A stretch of 10,024 nt of DNA from Balneolaceae bacterium. GTDB taxonomy: Bacteria; Bacteroidota; Rhodothermia; Balneolales; Balneolaceae. Both the position numbers and the translations under genes were made by a program. Below the pieces are notes generated by a model, which was not told the DNA's origin, searched no databases, and was given only the letters and a program-made list of their open reading frames with translations. Position 1 is the stretch's first letter. Each line of letters starts with the position of its first letter. Positions 1 to 6,058 of this stretch are shown in pieces. Where the stretch lies: positions 1 to 10,024 of the forward strand of contig SLGA01000156.1 in the NCBI GenBank assembly GCA_007123985.1. Direction: 5' to 3'.

Positions 1-146
1 GAATAATAGAGACTCAGACTATAGACCATGGTAGTAATGCTATAGCTCCAAGTGATCCAATTCAAGAAGATTATAATTTCATAGGCTGGGATATTAATTT
101 TGATAATATTGGCCGTTTTGCTGTGGGACTGAACATTCGGTTCTAA
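1..146 (+). CDS. 3' end of an outer-membrane beta-barrel protein (5' truncated by window)
   Basis: The frame starting at base 3 is open from the left edge to TAA at 144-146 and encodes about 47 residues. It ends in alternating polar/hydrophobic residues, GRFAVGLNIRF, with a terminal phenylalanine. That is the usual last beta-strand of an outer-membrane protein and the signal recognised by the BAM machinery. The preceding stretch (QEDYNFIGWDINFDNI) fits a loop or penultimate strand. The family cannot be named from this much sequence; a TonB-dependent receptor or another FCB-group porin-like barrel is possible. No clear terminator follows, and 145 bases separate it from the ABC gene, so cotranscription is possible but unproven. 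Confidence 0.6.
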   Translation, partial: IIETQTIDHGSNAIAPSDPIQEDYNFIGWDINFDNIGRFAVGLNIRF

Positions 147-291
147 AAACGGATACAAGTTTATCAAATAAAATCAAAAAAGTAGCAAGGCATGTGATTT
201 CAAAAAACCGAAAAAATGCTTAGTTTATATAGACTGAATTTAAATAAGGAAATACCGGTTCAGTTTAACAAGTATATGTTGGTTTATTTGA

Positions 292-1335
292 ATGCTGCTT
301 GAAGTAAAAAATATTGACAAATCGTTCGAGGATGGTGTTCCTGTAATAAAGAATTCATCATTTGAAGTGCAGGAAAATGAAATTTTTGCACTTCTCGGGC
401 CAAGCGGTTGCGGTAAAACTACAACTCTTCGTTTAATATCCGGTTTTGAACATACTGATGAGGGCGAAATTTATCTTGAAGGGGAATTATTATCATCCAA
501 AAACGTACATATTGCCCCCCAGAAACGAGGTATAGGGTTTGTTTTTCAGGATTATGCCTTGTTTCCACATATGACGGCACTCGATAATGTGGCTTTTGGC
601 CTTACAAAATTTCCCAAATTTAAACGAAAAGTGTTTGCTGAAGAAGTGCTTTGCCGAACCGGAATGGGGGATCATAAGCATAAAAGTCCGGCAGAGCTTT
701 CGGGTGGCCAGCAGCAGAGAGTGGCACTCGCCAGGGCTATTGCCCCGGAGCCAAAACTTGTACTTCTTGATGAACCATTTTCAAATCTCGATGCAATGCT
801 TCGGGAATCAACCAGAAAAGAAGTTCGGGCTATTCTCAAAAAAGCGGGTATGAGTGCTGTTTTGGTTACTCACGATCAGGAAGAAGCTCTCTCATTTGCC
901 GATCGCATTGCAGTAATGAATGAGGGGAAAATTGAGCAGATTGGTTTACCTGAAGAAGTTTACTATAAGCCAAAAACAAAATTTGTTGCTCAGTTTCTCG
1001 GTCGCACCAATTTATTTGAAGGAGAAGTTCACAATTGTGATTCGATACAGACAAAACTTGGCCATTTAAAACTAAATCGTTCTGCCAACGGACATGTGAT
1101 GTGCTCTATCCGGCCGGAACATCTTACCATCGAAACCCCGAACGGAAGTTCAAATGGGTATAGCCGGGGTATTATCATAGCGAGAGAGTTTAAAGGGCAT
1201 GATATTACATATCATGTTGAGTGCGGCGGGGAGCGATACATTATCCATACGGATAATCGCCTTATTTTTGAAAAAAATGATGAAGTTGTTGTGAAACCTC
1301 TCGAACCTGCTGTTGTTCTCGACAATATGAACTAA
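292..1335 (+). CDS. ABC importer ATPase with TOBE domain (FbpC/PotA-like)
   Basis: This is a complete 347-residue nucleotide-binding subunit. Visible motifs in order: Walker A GPSGCGKTT (36-44), Q-loop FVFQDYALFPHMT (Q86), signature LSGGQQQR (136-143), Walker B LVLLDEP (156-162), D-loop SNLDA (164-168) and the switch histidine in VTHDQ (H194). After about residue 235 there is a C-terminal extension containing SIRPEHLTIE, typical of the TOBE domain of ferric-iron, polyamine, sulfate and sugar importers. Length is normal for the Fe3+/polyamine group (about 350). The protein would energise import at the inner membrane, but the substrate cannot be read from the ATPase alone. No permease or binding-protein gene lies next to it, which is unusual for this class. 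ATG at 292 is the natural start because the beta-strand before the ATP core begins at once (MLLEVKNIDKSF). No convincing ribosome-binding site precedes it. Confidence 0.88.
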   Translation: MLLEVKNIDKSFEDGVPVIKNSSFEVQENEIFALLGPSGCGKTTTLRLISGFEHTDEGEIYLEGELLSSKNVHIAPQKRGIGFVFQDYALFPHMTALDNVAFGLTKFPKFKRKVFAEEVLCRTGMGDHKHKSPAELSGGQQQRVALARAIAPEPKLVLLDEPFSNLDAMLRESTRKEVRAILKKAGMSAVLVTHDQEEALSFADRIAVMNEGKIEQIGLPEEVYYKPKTKFVAQFLGRTNLFEGEVHNCDSIQTKLGHLKLNRSANGHVMCSIRPEHLTIETPNGSSNGYSRGIIIAREFKGHDITYHVECGGERYIIHTDNRLIFEKNDEVVVKPLEPAVVLDNMN

Positions 1336-1418
1336 ACTGCAATTCTTTTTAGTTTGATGTGCAACGAAAACAGGTTCTGAACCGTATTACTATTTTCAAC
1401 ATGTAATAGAATCAGGTT

Positions 1419-3785
1419 TTGATCAAACGGTTCGCTTCACTTTGTTTATTAGCTCTTCTGCCCGTTGTACTTTCTGCACAGTATGAAATAAGTGGATTGG
1501 TGACGGATGCGGAATCCGGTGAATCTCTGCCATCGGCAACCATTCTTTTAGAGGGTACTTACAGGGGAACCATCACCAATACTGAAGGGCGGTTTTCGAT
1601 TGATATTGATCACTATCCTGTTGCCCTTATCGTGAGATACATTGGATACGATAGTGAGCGGATTGAGTTAAAAGAGAATCCGGCCACATCGGTACATGTA
1701 GAGATGAAAAGATCGGTCACAGAGCTGGAAGAAATTACAGTAACCGAAAAAGACCCAGGCCTTTCAATAATGGAGCTTGTTATCGCCAGAAAACAGATTT
1801 GGCGAGAAAATCTCAATACATACAAAGTGGATGCATATACACGGCAATCATTGAGTAACGATACATCTATCGTTTCAATATCAGAGAGTAGTTCAATTGC
1901 GTATTGGGATCGCAATTTAGGCCATCGGGAAGTACAGTTATCGCGGAGGCAAACATCAAATTTATCGGAAGATCAAAACTTTTCCGGAGTACGCTATCAG
2001 CCTAACTTCTACGATGATAACATCCAGATTGCGGGTTATCAAATGGTTGGAATAACACATCCGCAAGCCACCCGGTTTTACCATTTCAGACTTCTCGAAA
2101 CCCGGCAGATGGACGGGAAGCCTGTTTACAAAATAGAAGTGACACCAAAACGACGATTACAGCCACTTTTTGAAGGTGTGGCATGGGTTCTCGGTCGCGA
2201 TTATGCCCTCCTTGAGGTAGAACTCAAACCGAATGATGTGGTAAACTTTCCGCCACCGGTGCAAGATTTTGATCTCTCGTACAGCCAGCAGTTTAGTAAT
2301 TACGGCGGGGAGTTCTGGCTTCCGGTAGATATGCGGGTTGAGGGGTTCATTCGAATCGGTATCATTGGTCTTCAATTTCCCCGAATCCAGTTTCGGCAAA
2401 CTTCCCGGCTTACCGATTATGAAATAAATATTGTACTGCCCGATTCAGTTTATCAAACGGATAGCTGGTTTGCGAGGGCTGATTCTGCAGCTTTGAAACG
2501 TCTCGAGCCCGAAATTGAACCCATACCACTTACGGTGGAAGAAGTCTCAGCATACGAAACCATCGACAGCACAGCCACACTTGAAGAGGCTTTCAAGCCT
2601 GAAGGGTTTTTAGCAAGAATTGCCGAAGCAAGCGATGATAATGGCAGCGGTAGATTTAGCATTGGTGGGGGTAGAGTTGCAGCATCCGGTTTTTCTCCAG
2701 CTTTAAGATACAACAGAATGGATGGTCTTCATCTCGGTCTAAAGTTTGATCGTCGTTTTGAAGGAGCCGGGTTTCGGGCAAATACATTTGGCGGTTATAA
2801 CCTTCACAGCGGTTTGTGGGATTACGGGGCATCTGTAGATATGAAATTATTTCCGTTTCGTGGTGATGCCGTTTATTTAAAAACCGGGTACAGTAACAGC
2901 ACGGATACAATTTATCCGTCAAAACTGTATGGAATAGGTCTGGGCAGTATTGTTATGATTTTGGGTGGTGAAGATTATTTCGACTATTATCGGAATGAGA
3001 AGATCTTTACCGGGTTTCTGTTTCGAAGAATTTTGCCCCGAACCGATCTCGATGTGTCGTTCAATCGTGAACATCATAGAACATTTGGTGCTCTTGAAAT
3101 TAGCAATTACAGCCTGTTTGGATGGCATGATGAGCGCAGGCCTAATCCCTTGATTGAAGAGGGTACACTGCATGCGTTGAGGTTTGACCTGGGAATAAAT
3201 GTATCACCAAACACATATGGTTTTGCTGGGAACAGACAGTTTGAACTTACAGTTGAGGTTGCAGATAATGCATTTGGAAGTAACTATTCATACTCCAAAT
3301 TTGATGCAGCGCTGAGTTTTAATTTCGAAACTTTTTTCCAACGGCGATTATTTGCAAATACATTCGATTTGCAACTGGCGGCCGGAACAGCCCTGGGCAA
3401 CCTGCCGTTGCAAAGATTTGGTGCTATTGATGGTACAAAAAACCGTTTTACACCGTTTGGATCACTCCGTACCAGAAAATATTTGCCCTATACCGGCAGC
3501 CGATACTGGCTGGCCGTGGCTGAGCACAACTTCAGAACAATTCCATTTGAACTAATCGGCCTGCAGTCACTGGCTGACAGGGGCTGGGGTATTATAATTT
3601 TCGGAGGTGCCGGATATGCGAGCGCCGGGAAGGATTTTTCAGAGAGTATTATGATGACCGATGGTGTTCACACTGAAGCCGGTATTAGTCTGAACAGTAT
3701 TTTAGGTGTGTTACGAGTTGATTTTGCAAAACGGCTTGATGCTCCCGGATCCTTCATCGGGATCAGTCTTCCTCGTTATTTCTAA
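1419..3785 (+). CDS. DUF5686 outer-membrane protein with carboxypeptidase-regulatory-like domain
   Basis: This is a 788-residue envelope protein. Residues 1-20 form a signal peptide (MIKRF, then a leucine/valine core, ending LSA before Q21). Residues about 24-97 are a CarboxypepD_reg-like beta-sandwich (ISGLVTDAESGESLPSATI, then GTITNTEGRFSI and the YIGYDS strand). The middle begins with the DUF5686-type helix and strand IMELVIARKQIWRENLNTYKVDAYTR, written here in two parts: IMELVIARKQIW and RENLNTYKVDAYTR. From about residue 410 the protein reads as a beta-barrel, with the family-like RYNRMDGL at 430-437 and a terminal SLPRYF. The same order is known from surface proteins of Bacteroidota and relatives, whose function is mostly undetermined. 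The start is TTG at 1419: an in-frame TAG at 1407-1409 blocks anything earlier and the first internal ATG (about codon 96) would remove the signal peptide. A weak AGG lies only three bases upstream. It ends exactly where the convergent lipoprotein gene ends. Confidence 0.85.
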   Translation: MIKRFASLCLLALLPVVLSAQYEISGLVTDAESGESLPSATILLEGTYRGTITNTEGRFSIDIDHYPVALIVRYIGYDSERIELKENPATSVHVEMKRSVTELEEITVTEKDPGLSIMELVIARKQIWRENLNTYKVDAYTRQSLSNDTSIVSISESSSIAYWDRNLGHREVQLSRRQTSNLSEDQNFSGVRYQPNFYDDNIQIAGYQMVGITHPQATRFYHFRLLETRQMDGKPVYKIEVTPKRRLQPLFEGVAWVLGRDYALLEVELKPNDVVNFPPPVQDFDLSYSQQFSNYGGEFWLPVDMRVEGFIRIGIIGLQFPRIQFRQTSRLTDYEINIVLPDSVYQTDSWFARADSAALKRLEPEIEPIPLTVEEVSAYETIDSTATLEEAFKPEGFLARIAEASDDNGSGRFSIGGGRVAASGFSPALRYNRMDGLHLGLKFDRRFEGAGFRANTFGGYNLHSGLWDYGASVDMKLFPFRGDAVYLKTGYSNSTDTIYPSKLYGIGLGSIVMILGGEDYFDYYRNEKIFTGFLFRRILPRTDLDVSFNREHHRTFGALEISNYSLFGWHDERRPNPLIEEGTLHALRFDLGINVSPNTYGFAGNRQFELTVEVADNAFGSNYSYSKFDAALSFNFETFFQRRLFANTFDLQLAAGTALGNLPLQRFGAIDGTKNRFTPFGSLRTRKYLPYTGSRYWLAVAEHNFRTIPFELIGLQSLADRGWGIIIFGGAGYASAGKDFSESIMMTDGVHTEAGISLNSILGVLRVDFAKRLDAPGSFIGISLPRYF

Positions 3786-4541
3786 TCAATAATCCGGATA
3801 AAATGGGTAAGGGTTTATCGGCCTGAAGGCTACACGCCTCATTTCACTGCAGGAGCCAAAATCGTTTATTGATTCATCCGTGCAATCGTCGGTTAATACT
3901 GCTTCGAAATGGATCTCAATTCGATCTTTAGTGACGCCATTTTGTATAAGATATCCGGAAACAAACTCAGCCCTTTCATCGAAAAGAGTTGCATCACTTT
4001 CATCGGGTGTTTCAGCGTTATTTGTATAGACAATTATTTCAACACCAAATTTTTCAGCAGTTAGGAGAATATCTGTATGCAGCTGCAGTGTTTTAATTGC
4101 AGTTTCATCAAGCTCCGATTCACCGTGTGAAAAGTAAATAGATTGCAAAGCATCACGGCGAATAAAAGGAGGATCGTCCGGGTCAAGTGGATCGGTACCC
4201 ATTTTAACTTCCTGCCCGTCAGTAAATCCGTTGCCGGCGGTATCTTTTATTAGAGGATCAGTTCCGTAGAGAAAAATTTCATCATAATCAGATAATCCAT
4301 CACCATCGGTGTCTGGGTTAAGAGGATCAGTTCCGTAAATGTAGATCTCATCATAATCTGAAAGGCCGTCTCCGTCGCTGTCTCGATCCATCAATTCTTC
4401 TTCTGAAAGGGTTATTAAATACTCAATAGTCAGGCTTTCGGGATCGGGTTCTGGTTGGCTGGTTCCACAGGCGATTAAAATAACCGAAGCGAATGCAATT
4501 AAAGCGACCGTTTTCAGAGATCTAAGTAGTAAAAAATTCAT
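3786..4541 (-). CDS. Lipoprotein with TSP3-like calcium repeats and a divergent OmpA-like domain
   Basis: This protein has 251 residues. Residues 1-24 are a lipoprotein signal (hydrophobic TVALIAFASVILIA), with lipobox LIAC giving Cys25 as the lipidated residue. Residues 54-76 and 77-99 are two near-identical 23-residue thrombospondin type-3 / DxDxDG repeats (DSDGDGLSDYDE, DTDGDGLSDYDE, each followed by YGTDPL). A third copy at 100-121 is degenerate (DTAGNGFTDGQE), having lost two acidic ligands. Residues about 133-240 resemble an OmpA C-terminal domain: an IYFSHGESEL strand, a long helix, an IIVYTN strand, DERAEFVSGYLIQNGV, and a final RRVAFRP. The usual Asp of the peptidoglycan-binding TD motif is Asn here, while the later Arg (R190) is kept. 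Cys220 and Cys231 could form a disulfide near the end. I infer an outer-membrane-anchored periplasmic protein that binds Ca2+ and perhaps peptidoglycan. A TATAAT-like hexamer lies about 20 bases upstream of the ATG on this strand. Confidence 0.82.
   Translation of the reverse strand: MNFLLLRSLKTVALIAFASVILIACGTSQPEPDPESLTIEYLITLSEEELMDRDSDGDGLSDYDEIYIYGTDPLNPDTDGDGLSDYDEIFLYGTDPLIKDTAGNGFTDGQEVKMGTDPLDPDDPPFIRRDALQSIYFSHGESELDETAIKTLQLHTDILLTAEKFGVEIIVYTNNAETPDESDATLFDERAEFVSGYLIQNGVTKDRIEIHFEAVLTDDCTDESINDFGSCSEMRRVAFRPINPYPFYPDY
4179..4382 (-). repeat. Tandem coding repeat (about 69-base unit, three copies)
   Basis: Three consecutive units of 69, 69 and 66 bases inside the lipoprotein gene encode the calcium-type repeats (residues 54-76, 77-99, 100-121). 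The first two are also similar as DNA (for example 'agaggatcagttccgta' occurs in both on the + strand). The third has diverged strongly. This fits a recent duplication of one module beside an older decayed one. Confidence 0.75.
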
Positions 4542-4615
4542 GGGATGTGAAATTATAGTGGAGCAGAAAAACTTCTACTCACACAAAATAAGGAAGCATA
4601 AAACCAATCAAAAGG

Positions 4616-4650
4616 TTTTTGACTTGTAGCAGAAAAAGGTGATATATTTG
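4616..4650 (+). promoter_or_regulatory. Promoter of tRNA-Ala (Bacteroidota -33/-7 type)
   Basis: TATATTTG at 4643-4650 matches the Bacteroidota -7 consensus TAnnTTTG exactly. TTTTTG at 4616-4621 supplies the -33 TTTG/TTG element with a 21-base spacer. The tRNA begins 8 bases after the -7 element, so the 5' leader would be only a few bases long. A small inverted repeat (AAAACC 4600-4605 / GGTTTT 4614-4619) overlaps the -33 box. Confidence 0.65.
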
Positions 4651-4658
4651 TGGTCTTT

Positions 4659-4732
4659 GGGGCTATAGCTCAGCTGGCTAGAGCGTCGCGCTGGCAGCGC
4701 GAAGGTCCGGGGTTCGAATCCCCGTAGCTCCA
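4659..4732 (+). tRNA. tRNA-Ala(GGC)
   Basis: The full cloverleaf can be drawn. Acceptor GGGGCTA (4659-4665) pairs with TAGCTCC (4725-4731), with one G-U pair. The D-arm is GCTC/GAGC (4668-4671 / 4681-4684). The anticodon stem TCGCG/CGCGA encloses the loop CTGGCAG, giving anticodon GGC after U33 (4693-4695). The variable loop is AGGTC. The T-arm CGGGG/CCCCG encloses TTCGAAT. The discriminator is A4732. CCA is not encoded (CGG follows), as is usual in this group, so it must be added by the nucleotidyltransferase. It is the first gene of a short non-coding transcription unit that probably ends at the terminator at 4856-4889. Confidence 0.97.
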
Positions 4733-4740
4733 CGGAATGT

Positions 4741-4788
4741 GCTAATATAGATTTAAGGTTTTACACAAGGCTTTATAAATATATTAGC
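4741..4788 (+). repeat. Perfect 9-bp inverted repeat in the tRNA trailer
   Basis: GCTAATATA (4741-4749) is exactly complementary to TATATTAGC (4780-4788), with a 30-base loop. Inside the loop are two near-direct copies 12 bases apart, AAGGTTTTA (4755-4763) and AAGGCTTTA (4767-4775). It begins 8 bases after the tRNA discriminator. Its role is unknown; it could simply hold the pre-tRNA trailer in a hairpin. Confidence 0.5.
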
Positions 4789-4807
4789 GAGTTACAGGTA
4801 TCGTTTT

Positions 4808-4850
4808 GCGAAGCAGTGCTTCGCGGGTGCGAATCCCCGAAGCTCCACAG
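4808..4850 (+). pseudogene. Decayed second copy of a tRNA-Ala 3' end
   Basis: Bases 4823-4850 match bases 4708-4735, the T-arm and acceptor 3' strand of the tRNA-Ala plus three following bases, at 23 of 28 positions. The best block is 4830-4848 against 4715-4733, with a single mismatch in 19. The T-stem is damaged (two mismatched pairs) and the invariant TTC of the T-loop is TGC, so it cannot be a working tRNA part. No convincing 5' half is seen upstream, although AAGGCTTTA at 4767 could be a remnant of an acceptor strand. It either remains from a tandem tRNA pair or marks the far end of an element that once sat in the tRNA. A perfect palindromic segment (GCGAAGCA/TGCTTCGC, 4808-4824) overlaps its left side. 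Confidence 0.6.
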
Positions 4851-4855
4851 ATTTT

Positions 4856-4889
4856 AAAACCCGAATGGAGAAATTTATTCGGGTTTTTT
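4856..4889 (+). terminator. Strong intrinsic terminator, probably bidirectional
   Basis: AAAACCCGAAT (4856-4866) pairs perfectly over 11 bp with ATTCGGGTTTT (4877-4887), with a 10-base loop and a T6 run (4884-4889). It would end the tRNA-Ala unit. On the opposite strand the stem is followed by TTTTAAAAT, so it may also stop reading from the ypdA/yheT side after it passes antisense through ffs. Confidence 0.85.
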
Positions 4890-4913
4890 ATTCAGATTGG
4901 GGTCAAAAGACCT

Positions 4914-4921
4914 TATCTTTC
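4914..4921 (+). promoter_or_regulatory. Possible -7 element of the SRP RNA promoter
   Basis: TATCTTTC matches TAnnTTTG at all but the last base and lies 6 bases before the predicted 5' end of the SRP RNA, a spacing like that of the tRNA promoter. The -33 element is less clear: TTGG at 4897 gives too short a spacer, and TTC at 4891 is a poor match. A perfect small hairpin GGTC-AAAA-GACC (4901-4912) sits just upstream. Confidence 0.4.
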
Positions 4922-4927
4922 ACATTC

Positions 4928-5026
4928 GGGGCAAGTTCCATACAGCCAGCTCCCTGTGAACTCCGTCAGGGTCGGAAGGCAGCAGCGGTAGCAGGTCGTA
5001 GCGGCGTGATATGGGTAGCTTGCCCT
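4928..5026 (+). ncRNA. ffs: Signal recognition particle RNA, small bacterial (4.5S) type
   Basis: This RNA forms the SRP with Ffh and targets membrane proteins during translation. The terminal helix GGGGCAAG (4928-4935) pairs with CTTGCCCT (5019-5026), and a second helix forms from CCATA and TATGG. The diagnostic apical domain is present: CCGTCAGG, then GGTCGGAAGGC with the GGAA tetraloop, then AGCAGCGG, which is the asymmetric-loop motif bound by the Ffh M domain. At about 99 nt it has the usual length for the Alu-less form. The exact ends are inferred from the helix. The U-run starting at 5028 serves as terminator. Confidence 0.95.
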
Positions 5027-5034
5027 ATTTTTTT
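5018..5034 (+). terminator. SRP RNA 3' terminator U-tract
   Basis: The closing helix of the SRP RNA (CTTGCCCT) is followed by a run of seven T (5028-5034), so the RNA's own terminal stem probably works as an intrinsic terminator. The run overlaps the TAA stop codon (5033-5035) of the convergent ypdA gene. Confidence 0.6.
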
Positions 5035-5989
5035 ATCCTGTCTTTTTTTCGATATCTGCAGCAATATGGTCTGCATGAATTCGGGTATTCTCAATAAAAA
5101 GCCGGCTCGTATCCATTCCACCGCACACAACCCCTGCTACGTACAATCCCTTCCGATTGGTTTCAAGTGTTTCATCACTGTAAACAGGCATTTTGGTTTC
5201 ATCATCCGTTAATTCAATACCAAGTTTTTCCATGATACCAAAGTGCGGGTGGTAACCTGTCATTGCTAAGACAAAATCGTTGGGTATCGTAATTAGTCCA
5301 TCGGGAGTTTGAATGTCAACTTCGTGCTCGCGAATTTCTTTTAGCTCAGAGCTGTAGTAAGCTGTGATGGAGCCCTCTTTAATTCGGTTCTCAATATCCG
5401 GTTTTACCCAGTATTTGATGGAGGGTTTTAGCGTAGGATATTTTACGAGAATACTCACGTTTGCATTACAGTGCCAGGTTTCAAGGGCGGCATCTGCAGC
5501 TGAATTACCACCGCCAACCACCAGCACATTCTGCCAGGCATACCGATGAGGTTCATCATAGTAATGTGTTACTTTCGGAAGGTCTTCTCCCGGGATATTC
5601 ATTTTGTTCTCTTGCCCGTAAAAGCCTGTTGCCAGAACTACTTTATTCGCCTTATAGCTGGTTTTATCGGTATTAACTACAAATGCGCCATCATCTCCTT
5701 CAACATCAAGTACCTCTTCATACAACTTTACGTTGAGATTATAGTGTTCTGCGGCACGTCTGTAATATTCAAGTGCTTCCTGCCGGGTTGGCTTAGGTCC
5801 GTGCGAAATAAAAGGAATGTTGCCGATTTCGAGTTTATCAGACGTTGAGAAAAAAGTCATTTTAACGGGATAGTGAAATATTGAATTCACGAGGCATCCC
5901 CTTTCAATGATGAGCGATTCAATTCCTCTCTTTTTTAGTTCGATTGCTGTGGCTAGCCCGATAGGGCCCGATCCGATAATAACTACCAT
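5033..5989 (-). CDS. ypdA: YpdA-family FAD/NADPH disulfide reductase (putative bacillithiol disulfide reductase)
   Basis: This is a 318-residue flavoprotein of the thioredoxin-reductase-like group. FAD-binding GSGPIG is at 6-11 and the second Rossmann motif GGGNSA (NADPH) at 159-164, with ATG/TGY motifs at VVLATGFY (117-124) and AMTGYHP (242-248) and the C-terminal FAD contact GLYVAGVVCGG (281-291). Family hallmarks include GCLVNSIFHYP, MTFFSTSDKLEIG and SHGPKPTRQEALEYYRR. It has no CxxC, so it is not thioredoxin reductase. In staphylococci YpdA is linked to reducing bacillithiol disulfide with NADPH. The cysteine that follows the glycine motif there (GGGPCG) is isoleucine here (I10); Cys32 in GCLVNS is the nearest alternative. 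The thiol used in this organism is unknown. The stop overlaps the U-tract of the convergent SRP RNA. It lies 69 bases after yheT on the same strand, so one transcript is likely. Confidence 0.88.
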   Translation of the reverse strand: MVVIIGSGPIGLATAIELKKRGIESLIIERGCLVNSIFHYPVKMTFFSTSDKLEIGNIPFISHGPKPTRQEALEYYRRAAEHYNLNVKLYEEVLDVEGDDGAFVVNTDKTSYKANKVVLATGFYGQENKMNIPGEDLPKVTHYYDEPHRYAWQNVLVVGGGNSAADAALETWHCNANVSILVKYPTLKPSIKYWVKPDIENRIKEGSITAYYSSELKEIREHEVDIQTPDGLITIPNDFVLAMTGYHPHFGIMEKLGIELTDDETKMPVYSDETLETNRKGLYVAGVVCGGMDTSRLFIENTRIHADHIAADIEKKTG

Positions 5990-6058
5990 GATTTATTTTG
6001 TGATGTTTAAACTATTAAAATAACACCTTTCGCTCATCAAACCATTCAGTGAAATCAG

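Noticed and set aside
233..264. Inverted repeat ACTGAA (233-238) / TTCAGT (259-264) upstream of the ABC gene as an operator.
   Set aside because: Six base pairs with a 20-base gap in AT-rich DNA is easily expected by chance, and no promoter element aligns with it.
1336..1400. Terminator after the ABC gene from the weak AAACT/AGTTT pairing.
   Set aside because: The stem is only about five A/T-rich pairs with no T-run after it, so it would not stop transcription reliably.
4179..4382. The tandem units as a CRISPR-like or non-coding repeat.
   Set aside because: The units are contiguous without spacers, keep the reading frame and encode calcium-type repeats.
4801..4850. 3' end of a transfer-messenger RNA (ssrA), because the acceptor-like AAGCTCCA resembles tmRNA ends.
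   Set aside because: Only about 70 bases lie between the tRNA-Ala and this segment; there is no tmRNA 5' domain, tag reading frame or pseudoknot region, and the match to the neighbouring tRNA-Ala is much closer.
4806..5212. Short + strand reading frames crossing the pseudo-tRNA, terminator and SRP RNA.
   Set aside because: They run through structured RNAs and the antisense of ypdA, with no protein-like composition or ribosome-binding site.
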